A stretch of DNA of 32,994 nucleotides from an uncultured Verrucomicrobiota bacterium (GTDB lineage: Bacteria; Verrucomicrobiota; Verrucomicrobiia; Opitutales; Intestinicryptomonadaceae): contig CASEFZ010000056.1 of assembly GCA_949287395.1 (NCBI GenBank), positions 1-32,994 of the forward strand, in the 5' to 3' direction. The notes below the pieces were generated by a model. That model saw only the letters and a list, made by a program, of their open reading frames with translations. It searched no databases and had not been told where the DNA came from. This document shows positions 15,987-22,358 of this stretch, piece by piece; position 1 is the first letter of the stretch; each line of letters opens with the position of its first letter. The position numbers and the translations under genes were made by a program.

Positions 15987-16838
15987 ATGGAAGACAACAA
16001 TAACATCGACGCCAACGCCGCGTCGACCTCCTGCGACGTCAGTACGGACGTCGAAGTACAGCCGAAAACGGCACCTGAGACGGCACCTGAGACTACACCT
16101 GAAACGGCACCCGAAACGGTTTCGCAACCTGAATGCGCCAGGCCCATCCATCGTAAGAACGGCAGAAACCGCTCCGCTTCGGGCGGAGCGCAACGCGCCA
16201 ATGCGGTTCGCGAAAATTGCGGCGAGATAAGCGACATATCCGCCTTTAAGGAAAAGTTGAGCGGTTCCAATGTTTCCGGCTACGGAAATTCGAGCCAAAC
16301 GGACGAAAAACCCGAGCGCAAGCGCCAGGGCGACCGCCGGGACCGATTCAGCCGCCGAGACAGAAAACAGGATTTCTCCGATGGGGAATCCTCCTCCACG
16401 GATCAGCCGTCGGAAGTTGCCCAGGCTGAAGGCCAGCACAACGGCCCTTCTTTTGAAACACAGGTTCAGAAAGATCGCCCCGTCGAGGTTCGCCTGCACG
16501 ACAGGCGTGTGCGCCCGCACGCGGCGGAAACAAAAATTGACGAAGGGGTAATATCCTATTCGGCAACGGAGTGTTCGTGTCCGCCTATTTCACTCTTTGC
16601 GCGCTTCAAGAATGCTGTGGCCGCCATATTTGGGAAAAAGGACTCCAAAAAGAAGAAGTTTAGCAATTCCAGAAAAGGCTTTAAGGGCAACAGGGACAAC
16701 AAGAAGTTCCGCGGCATGGATGGCAAGAGGCGCTTTGACAACAACAGGCGCGGGCATGGAAATTTCAACCCAAAAGGACGCAATTTCCACAAGCATGACG
16801 GCAACCGCGGCGGAAATTCAGCTCCAAAAGCAGATTAA
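15987..16838 (+). CDS. Low-complexity, basic, probably disordered protein (possible RNA binder)
   Basis: A 283-residue protein I do not recognise. The N-terminus (1-45) is acidic with four Thr-Ala-Pro-Glu-type repeats. The middle is rich in Arg, Asp, Ser and Gln (RKRQGDRRDRFSRRDRKQDF). One stretch looks folded or membrane-interacting: SCPPISLFARFKNAVAAIFG. The C-terminal 75 residues are strongly basic with Lys, Arg, Asn, Gly and Phe (KKKKFSNSRKGFKGNRDNKK, FDNNRRGHGNFNPKGRNF), resembling RGG/RGN RNA-binding tails. The start ATG at 15987 is chosen because composition changes sharply there. A terminator follows 20 bases after the stop, which supports a real transcript. Role in RNA metabolism is inference from composition only; the RRM protein at 26261 has a comparable tail. 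Confidence 0.65.
   Translation: MEDNNNIDANAASTSCDVSTDVEVQPKTAPETAPETTPETAPETVSQPECARPIHRKNGRNRSASGGAQRANAVRENCGEISDISAFKEKLSGSNVSGYGNSSQTDEKPERKRQGDRRDRFSRRDRKQDFSDGESSSTDQPSEVAQAEGQHNGPSFETQVQKDRPVEVRLHDRRVRPHAAETKIDEGVISYSATECSCPPISLFARFKNAVAAIFGKKDSKKKKFSNSRKGFKGNRDNKKFRGMDGKRRFDNNRRGHGNFNPKGRNFHKHDGNRGGNSAPKAD
16068..16118 (+). repeat. Four 12-base coding repeats (Thr-Ala-Pro-Glu)
   Basis: Units of the form ACGGCACCTGAG follow one another at 16068, 16080, 16092 and 16104 with a few substitutions, and encode the PET repeats in the acidic N-terminus of the disordered protein. Copy number could vary between strains. Confidence 0.8.
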
Positions 16839-16859
16839 TTCTCAAATTCATCGAATTGT

Positions 16860-16891
16860 CGCGCGTCCCTTCATGGGCGCGCGTTTTTTTT
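16860..16891 (+). terminator. Rho-independent terminator after the disordered-protein gene
   Basis: CGCGCGTCCC (16860-16869) pairs with GGGCGCGCG (16875-16883), leaving one bulged T and the loop TTCAT, then eight T. Confidence 0.85.
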
Positions 16892-17601
16892 GTTAGCCGC
16901 GCTCTAAGGGCAATGTATTGTGTATCGCGGCGCGAGGTTTGAGGGGAAAATCGAACGTTTGAGAAAGTGTGGGTAGGTTGCGGGCGCGTTCAAGTGCCCC
17001 CTCAATAACTTTTCCCGCGGCCGCAAAAAATTTTGCAGTACCGCGGGTATTTATAAGCCGCAACAATCTTTGACCGTACAAAGTAATATTGCGGGCAAGC
17101 TCCCCCCAACAAGCCGATTCTCTGCAAACTTAATTCCACAGGCGCCCTTTAAACCCCGCGTTTTTTACAAGGATATTTGGCCAATCTGCCAGAATCAAAA
17201 ATTAGGGGCACGCGGCAGGCACACATAAAAATTTTAAGAACGCGCAATTTCATCTTTTTTGTTAAAAGCGGCAAAACTTGTAGAAATATTGCCGTAAATC
17301 CTAAAGCCAACTTAAAGCAGCTGTAAAATTTCCCCTGCCCCAATGCCCCGGCAGAAGACGCAACTTTTACGACACAACTTTTACAAAACCCGCGCGCGGC
17401 GCAGATATACATGTCCATGGCGCAGACAAGTCTCATTTGTGCGCCCGGCCCAAAAGCCGCCAATGCCACCCCGATCTGTCCAATCCAATTTTTATTTGCG
17501 GCATCTGCATCCGCCAAATATTCCGGCAGACTGGCCTTTTAATGGCCGCTTCGGGCGGAGATGCCCCATCTTACGCGCAAAACTTTTTTACTCTGCAAGC
17601 C
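16892..17601. other. Long intergenic stretch without a recognised gene
   Basis: About 700 bases between the terminator and the end of truA. Minus-strand frame 16893-17081 (62 codons) reads fairly protein-like, but its span matches noncoding 1983-2036 at the DNA level, so it is more likely part of a dispersed repeat. GCAACTTT occurs at 17360-17367. Several GC-rich and A/T-run segments suggest decayed sequence. Confidence 0.45.
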
Positions 17602-18495
17602 CTACGTCAATTTTTTGCGTTTCGGCAAAGAATAAAAAACCCTGTTTAAAGACAAGCCCTTCGCCGGCGCCGCCTGAAAGAGATTTGACCTTTTTTTAGA
17701 GTCCAAGGCCGCTTTCAATTCCTCTTTTTTAAGCTTTCCCCGCCCTACGGAATACAGCGCCCCTACAATCAGCCGAACCATCCTGTATAAGAAGCCGGAA
17801 CCTTCCACAGATATTTTTAATTCTCTTCCTTTGCGCGATATTTTCAAGATGTCTATGCGCTTCATAGGGTCCACTTTGGAACCGTCTCCCCTGTTTGCCG
17901 AAAATGCCGTAAAATCGTGGAGTCCAAGGAATATTTCCGAGGCCTCGCGCATGGCCTGAACATCAAGGCGGATATTCCCCGTGGACCACCTGTAGCGCGT
18001 TAAGTTTGGCGGGGCATAGCCCTCGTATATCCTGTACACATAGCGCTTGGCCTTCACCCCAAAACGCGCATGAAAGTTTTTGGACACCCTCGAAAGAGAC
18101 CTTATCCTTATTGAATCGGGATATCCCGAGCGCATAGCCGCAAGCAAAGCCTCTGTGGAGTGCCGCCACTCTGCGTCGAAATGGAAAACTTGCGCATCGG
18201 AGTGCACCCCCGAGTCGGTTCTGCCGCTTCCAAAGATGCGAACGGGCCGCGCAAATATCTCTTGGAGCCTGCGTTCTATAAAATCCTGCACGGAGCCGCC
18301 GCCCGCCTGGCTCTGCCAGCCGCAATAGTCTGTGCCGTCGTAGGATACCACGCATTTAAAGCGCGCGGCCTCAGCGCGCGCGGGTCCGCTTTTGGGAAAT
18401 CCAAAATTTACATCGGCAGAAAGTCCGCAAAGGCTGGCCCCGCCGCCGCTCGGGTGCTTTAAAAGCTTGTCAGGTCTGTTCTCCAACTCCGGCAT
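17602..18495 (-). CDS. truA: tRNA pseudouridine38-40 synthase
   Basis: A 297-residue TruA, which isomerises uridines at positions 38-40 in the anticodon arm of tRNA. The family core begins near residue 46 with RFKCVVSYDGTDYCGWQSQ; the catalytic aspartate is Asp94 in GSGRTDSGVHS. KNFHARFGVKAKRYVYRI, GLHDFTAFSANRG and GSGFLYRMVRLIVGAL follow in the expected order. The first 45 residues are an extension not usual for TruA and have no ribosome-binding site, yet no internal start is available, so a non-ATG start cannot be excluded. It lies 37 bases after ruvX on the same strand and is probably co-transcribed. Confidence 0.9.
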   Translation of the reverse strand: MPELENRPDKLLKHPSGGGASLCGLSADVNFGFPKSGPARAEAARFKCVVSYDGTDYCGWQSQAGGGSVQDFIERRLQEIFARPVRIFGSGRTDSGVHSDAQVFHFDAEWRHSTEALLAAMRSGYPDSIRIRSLSRVSKNFHARFGVKAKRYVYRIYEGYAPPNLTRYRWSTGNIRLDVQAMREASEIFLGLHDFTAFSANRGDGSKVDPMKRIDILKISRKGRELKISVEGSGFLYRMVRLIVGALYSVGRGKLKKEELKAALDSKKRSNLFQAAPAKGLSLNRVFYSLPKRKKLT

Positions 18496-18532
18496 ATCGG
18501 GTAAAAATTTATCAGCAAGCGCCAGGGATATG

Positions 18533-18994
18533 CTAAAACTCCTTCTTGTCGGCGCGCATTCCGTTGTCTATGTAATCCTGCAAAACCAGCGCAATAGACC
18601 TTGAGTCTATATCCCCGCTGCGCCTGTACTTCTTGCGCGAAGCAACCGACCTTCCCCCTGCCCGTGGGCTTATCGCCCGCAAATCGCAGGCGGCCTGGAA
18701 AGAGCTCAGGCGCTCGTCGCACCTGTCCACGGGAATATTGAAGCGCTTTGAAATGTCGTCTATGAACGCGTCCACCCTCTTTGTCATTTCGCCTGCGGAG
18801 CCGTCCATGTTTAGGGGATACCCCACAACAATTTTATCTATCCTCCTGCGGCGAATTTCCGCCCCAATGTGCTCCAGCCTATCTTCAAGTTTGCCCTCAA
18901 CAGCCGCGGCAATGGGAACAGACACCCCCAAATCCGAATCGGCGTAGGCAAGCCCTATTCTCTTATCTCCGTAATCTATTCCCAAAAGATTCAC
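18533..18994 (-). CDS. ruvX: YqgF/RuvX-type RNase H-fold nuclease (Holliday junction resolvase-like, pre-16S rRNA processing)
   Basis: A 153-residue member of the YqgF family, known for 16S rRNA 5'-end maturation and annotated as a putative Holliday junction resolvase. The RNase H-like catalytic start LLGIDYGDKRIGLA contains Asp7; IDKIVVGYPLNMDGSAGEMT and the CDERLSS motif with Glu follow. The start is a GTG at 18994 with no clear ribosome-binding site, but the protein begins exactly where the family does. The tail (SVASRKKYRRSGDIDSRSIA) has the family's conserved Asp/Ser region. It is divergent from the zinc-ribbon gene, 99 bases apart, and upstream of truA. Confidence 0.9.
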   Translation of the reverse strand: MNLLGIDYGDKRIGLAYADSDLGVSVPIAAAVEGKLEDRLEHIGAEIRRRRIDKIVVGYPLNMDGSAGEMTKRVDAFIDDISKRFNIPVDRCDERLSSFQAACDLRAISPRAGGRSVASRKKYRRSGDIDSRSIALVLQDYIDNGMRADKKEF

Positions 18995-19093
18995 GCAAAG
19001 AGAATGCAGGTCGCGTGCGCAAAAAAAAAGAAAAAAATTCTCCGAGGCAAAAATAACGTTGCCAACCGCAGTGGTTAATTACTAAATCAAGCC

Positions 19094-19798
19094 GTGGACG
19101 AACGTATTAAACAACTCTTAAAACTGCAGCAAAAACACTCTGTTCTCATAGCGGCCGAAGCCGAATTGGCGCGCTTCCCGGCCGCTCTGGCAAGTTTCGC
19201 GGCCCAAAAGGCCGAAGCCCAGGGAATCTTCGAGACGGAAAAGGCGGAACTTGCCGCAATGAATTCAAAACGCTCGCAAATGAGGCTTGAAAGAAGGGCC
19301 CTTGAAGATCGCAGAAACAAGTGCAAAGTAAGGCTTGCGGAAGTGCGCAAAAACGACGAATACGCGCTCTTAAGCTCTGAAGTTGACCGGCTGTCGTCGC
19401 AAATATCGGATATGGAGGACGCGGAATTGCAGCTGCTGATGGACATAGATAAAAAGACGGAACTGGTGGGCATAGCCAAATCCGAATACGAAAGCCGCTT
19501 GGCGGAGATCTCTAAGAAGGAGGCCGAATGCGCGGCCATAAAGCCGTCTTTGGAGCAGGCTGTCAACTTGGCAAAAGCGGAGTTTGAAGATGCAAAATCT
19601 CTCGCCGATCCCGCCTTTGCGGCCGCCTATTTTAGCCTGTATTCGGGCGGAAAGAAATTGCCCATTGTAGTTCCCCTCGAGGGCGGAATATGTGGCGGTT
19701 GCTTTCTAAAAAACTCTTCAACTACCTCGGATTTAATAAGGAATGCAGCCTCAGGGCCCGTCTTTTGCGAACAATGCGGGCGCATTTTATACGTCTAA
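19094..19798 (+). CDS. Coiled-coil protein with C4 zinc ribbon (CT398-like)
   Basis: A 234-residue protein. Residues 1 to about 175 are a charged helical hairpin coiled coil; the C-terminus has a zinc ribbon with ligand pairs CGGC (in GGICGGCFLK) and CEQC (in VFCEQCGRILYV). This arrangement matches the zf-RING_7 / CT398 family widespread in bacteria and studied in Chlamydia. A binding role in regulation or secretion has been proposed for relatives, but no activity is established. The start is GTG at 19094 (MDERIKQLLKLQ), which fits the family's N-terminus. It faces away from ruvX and lies upstream of the dnaA region. Confidence 0.85.
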   Translation: MDERIKQLLKLQQKHSVLIAAEAELARFPAALASFAAQKAEAQGIFETEKAELAAMNSKRSQMRLERRALEDRRNKCKVRLAEVRKNDEYALLSSEVDRLSSQISDMEDAELQLLMDIDKKTELVGIAKSEYESRLAEISKKEAECAAIKPSLEQAVNLAKAEFEDAKSLADPAFAAAYFSLYSGGKKLPIVVPLEGGICGGCFLKNSSTTSDLIRNAASGPVFCEQCGRILYV

Positions 19799-20097
19799 AG
19801 CGGGGTTCCCGTTTGGATTGACCAGTAGGACTTGTTTACAAAAATTTTTTTCAAAAAAAATTTTTTATCTGCCAGAAAAACGCACCGCAAAGAGACGTTT
19901 TTTTTGCAAAACGGGACAGTTTTACTCCCGCTCTAAAATATATCTTACTATCAATAAGTATGATACCCCTAAATAAATAGTTTCAATCGGCTTATTTACT
20001 ACATTCAACCTGCAAGGTTTTTTGCCAATACCCTAAAAATGCCGCTTCAGGCCATGAAAGTTTCAACTCTCAAAAATCAAGGTTTTTATTCAAAAAG

Positions 20098-20106
20098 TTA
20101 TTCACA
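20098..20106 (+). promoter_or_regulatory. DnaA-box-like site
   Basis: TTATTCACA differs from the consensus TTATCCACA at one base. Its neighbour TGTGAACAA begins 7 bases later in opposite orientation. Confidence 0.55.
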
Positions 20107-20113
20107 GCCCCCA

Positions 20114-20122
20114 TGTGAACAA
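20114..20122 (-). promoter_or_regulatory. DnaA-box-like site, inverted
   Basis: TGTGAACAA, complement TTGTTCACA, differs from the consensus at two bases. It forms an inverted pair with 20098-20106. Confidence 0.45.
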
Positions 20123-20224
20123 GTTGTATAAAAGTTCTTCTTGCAACTTTGAGAAATAGTGGGAAGATATGCGCAAAAGGGAGGCGACAAGCAAGACACT
20201 TTCTTGTTTTGGGATTGGGCCCGA

Positions 20225-20238
20225 CGGGTTTAAACCCG
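20225..20238. promoter_or_regulatory. Perfect 14-base palindrome upstream of dnaA
   Basis: CGGGTTTAAACCCG is fully self-complementary. It lies between the DnaA-box-like pair and the small ORF, a place where an operator for dnaA control would fit. No T-run follows, so it is not a terminator. Confidence 0.4.
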
Positions 20239-20290
20239 CAAACCCGAAGATGTATCAACCAAAATACAAATAACTTAAGAATTTATATCC

Positions 20291-20413
20291 ATGTTATTTT
20301 TCACAATTTCACAGACGGCATATCCAACGAAACGGCGTCTTGCTGAGGAAGGACCGGCCCTTGAGAAAGTCGGTGTTTCGGAGCGCTGCAAAAAGTGCGG
20401 ATATTGTGAATAA
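20291..20413 (+). CDS. Small Cys-rich protein (40 aa) immediately upstream of dnaA
   Basis: An ATG at 20291 opens a 40-codon frame ending in TAA at 20411-20413. The product begins MLFFTISQTAYPTKRRLAEE and ends KVGVSERCKKCGYCE, with a C-x2-C-G-x-C arrangement like one half of a zinc ribbon. Its C-terminal half is charged and reads like real protein rather than intergenic noise. The stop lies 16 bases before the dnaA ATG, and the dnaA ribosome-binding site (AGGGA) falls in that gap, so the two frames are probably on one mRNA. The DnaA-box-like site 20405-20413 overlaps its last codons. There is no strong ribosome-binding site of its own. I do not recognise a family; three cysteines could bind metal in a dimer. 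It might instead be a leader peptide. Confidence 0.5.
   Translation: MLFFTISQTAYPTKRRLAEEGPALEKVGVSERCKKCGYCE
20405..20413 (-). promoter_or_regulatory. DnaA-box-like site next to the dnaA ribosome-binding site
   Basis: TGTGAATAA, complement TTATTCACA, 16 bases before the dnaA start. A bound DnaA would lie inside the transcript start region of dnaA, consistent with autoregulation. Confidence 0.45.
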
Positions 20414-20429
20414 TTAGGGAAATTTTGCT

Positions 20430-21824
20430 ATGGACGAACTAATCACAGCCCCGTCTGATATATGGCAAAAGGCCAAGACGGAAATACAAAATTCCGTCAC
20501 ACGCGATCTGTATTCGTCGTGGTTTGAACAGCTTGAGCTTGTCGGCGGCGACGCCGAAAAGCTGGTGCTGGGCGCCCACGGAGAATTTGCCGCAATATGG
20601 ATCCGCGACAACTTCACGGACATTTTGCTCACCCATGCGTCGCTTGCCGCCGGCAGGAACATGTCGGTTGAGATAGTTTCAACGGACACTTGTTTGGGTG
20701 CCCAACCGCAAAGCGGCGAATGTTCTGCCGAATCTGCGCGCGCGCCTGTGCGGGCGGCGGCCAGAATTTCCGGAAAAATTCCGCCTCTTGCGTCCATAAA
20801 GCCCTGCAACACTTTTGAGACCTTTGTTGTGGGGGAGAGCAACAGGTTTGCCCATGCGGCGGCGCTTGCGGTTGCCCAGAATGTGGGAACGGCATTCAAT
20901 CCGCTGTTCATATACGGTGCGACGGGCTTGGGAAAGACGCACCTGATGCACGCGATAGCGCACTTTGTAATGCGCAACAGCCCGGAGAAAAGAATAGTTT
21001 TCATATCCTCCGAGGCCTTTGTAAACGAATACATAGATGCAATCAGGGACAATAAAACCCTTGAATTTAGGCGCCACTACAGGAACGTTGATGTCCTCTT
21101 GATAGACGACGTGCAGTTCTTTGCCGGCAAGGAGCGTTGCCAGGAGGAATTTTTCCACACATTCAACGAACTTTTTAATTCCGGCAAACAGATAGTGTTG
21201 TCCTGCGACAAACCCATAAACGAGGTTGCCGACATAGAGCAAAGGCTTGTCTCGCGCTTTGGGTGGGGCGTATCGGTGGATATACAGGCGCCGGATTACG
21301 AGACGCGCCTTGCCATTTTGAGCAAGAAGGTTTCGGCGCTGAAGAGCCAGGCGCAAATATCGCCGGAAATAATAGAGATGCTTGCGAGGCGGTTTACAAA
21401 AAATGTCCGCAGAATGGAGGGCGCGTTAACAAACCTTGTAGCGTATGCGTCCCTCGTGGGCTCGAATGAGGCAATGTCGCTTGCCAAGGCCCAAGAGCTG
21501 CTTGCAGAAGCCTTCCTGCAGGAGGACGACAACCAGGTTGTGGATATCCAGATAATCCAGAAAAAGATCGCCGAGTACTACAAAGTTGACGAGGCAGAAA
21601 TTTCCGGCAAGCGCCGCACGGCAAACATAGCCATGGCCAGGCAGGTGGCCATGTTTATAGCAAGAAAGCTCACCACGCATTCGCTTCAGGAGATAGGCAA
21701 GCAGTTTGGCGGGCGCGACCACGGAACAGTCATGCACGCGATAAAAGTTGTCGATTCCGCCATGAACCAAAGCGACCAAATGCGCCGCAGCGTGGAATAT
21801 TTGTTAAATTCGCTGTCCTTTTAA
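20430..21824 (+). CDS. dnaA: Chromosomal replication initiator DnaA
   Basis: A 464-residue DnaA, the AAA+ ATPase that opens oriC and loads the replicative helicase. Domain I spans about 1-85 (DIWQKAKTEIQ, SSWFEQLELV), followed by a short linker to about 125. The AAA+ core has FNPLFIYGATGLGKTHLMHA with Walker A at 163-170, and Walker B LLIDDVQF (223-230). Arginine-finger region RLVSRFGWG follows. Domain IV carries the DnaA signature HSLQEIGKQFGGRDHGTVMH starting at residue 417, which reads the DnaA box. AGGGA lies 9 bases before the ATG. dnaN and recF are not adjacent, as is common in PVC genomes. A terminator stands 55 bases downstream. Regulation by DnaA itself is suggested by the box at 20405. 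Confidence 0.97.
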   Translation: MDELITAPSDIWQKAKTEIQNSVTRDLYSSWFEQLELVGGDAEKLVLGAHGEFAAIWIRDNFTDILLTHASLAAGRNMSVEIVSTDTCLGAQPQSGECSAESARAPVRAAARISGKIPPLASIKPCNTFETFVVGESNRFAHAAALAVAQNVGTAFNPLFIYGATGLGKTHLMHAIAHFVMRNSPEKRIVFISSEAFVNEYIDAIRDNKTLEFRRHYRNVDVLLIDDVQFFAGKERCQEEFFHTFNELFNSGKQIVLSCDKPINEVADIEQRLVSRFGWGVSVDIQAPDYETRLAILSKKVSALKSQAQISPEIIEMLARRFTKNVRRMEGALTNLVAYASLVGSNEAMSLAKAQELLAEAFLQEDDNQVVDIQIIQKKIAEYYKVDEAEISGKRRTANIAMARQVAMFIARKLTTHSLQEIGKQFGGRDHGTVMHAIKVVDSAMNQSDQMRRSVEYLLNSLSF

Positions 21825-21879
21825 TTGCGGTCGCCGCAAGCTGTTGGGCGCGTCGGCTCTGCTAAATGGCGTATTTTAC

Positions 21880-21903
21880 GGGGCGTTTCCAGCGCCCCTT
21901 TTT
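21880..21903 (+). terminator. Rho-independent terminator after dnaA
   Basis: GGGGCG (21880-21885) and CGCCCC (21893-21898) pair around a 7-base loop and are followed by five T. Confidence 0.8.
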
Positions 21904-22358
21904 ACTGCCCGAACCCAAAATTTTGGAAAATCGCGTTTAAAAATTCTGGGAGCGCGGCCGCTTTGGCGGATATGGGAAATTATTGAATTTATACCGACAG
22001 CAATAGAGCGCAGTTGCGGATTTGATTTTCTCCGGCGGATTGTCACACAAAATAGCCCAGCGCGATGACGAAAGCGCAATAAATTCGGGACATATTGCAA
22101 AAGGAAAATTTTGGTTTTGTCTAAAAAATTTTCCGGCAAATCCATCATACAGGAAAGTTTTTGCATTCACAAAAGCTGGAATTATTCCGCAGCAAATCCG
22201 CAGCAGCATCATGGCCTTGGAAACGCAAAAAGACGGACATCCCCGCCGGATTTTATTTTCATGGGAAAAAATTTCCGCCGCGCGCGCACTGCAGAGGATC
22301 CCATTTAGGGAACGAGCAAAATGCGGGCGACGGCGACAAGTTATGCAAAACCTTGCCT
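21904..22358. other. Intergenic region between dnaA and the convergent GH39-like gene
   Basis: About 450 bases in which frames are open on both strands, but none has a ribosome-binding site or a recognisable product. A plus-strand frame from 22022 runs antisense into the 3' end of the glycoside hydrolase gene. Nothing further is supported. Confidence 0.4.

Larger units (their letters stand above)
19799..20290. other. Candidate replication origin (oriC) upstream of dnaA
   Basis: A 490-base stretch, very AT-rich at 19840-19870 (runs of A and T) and 19935-19985, placed just before dnaA where many bacterial origins lie. DnaA-box-like sites are TTATTCACA at 20098-20106 (one mismatch from TTATCCACA) and TGTGAACAA at 20114-20122 (complement TTGTTCACA); another TTATTCACA lies on the minus strand at 20405-20413. 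TTTTTCACA at about 20298 is weaker. A duplex-unwinding element followed by a small box cluster fits oriC, but it could also be only dnaA autoregulation. Confidence 0.5.

Noticed and set aside
16893-17081. 62-codon minus-strand frame reading like protein
   Set aside because: The same DNA resembles noncoding 1983-2036, where the frame is broken, so a dispersed repeat is more likely than a gene.
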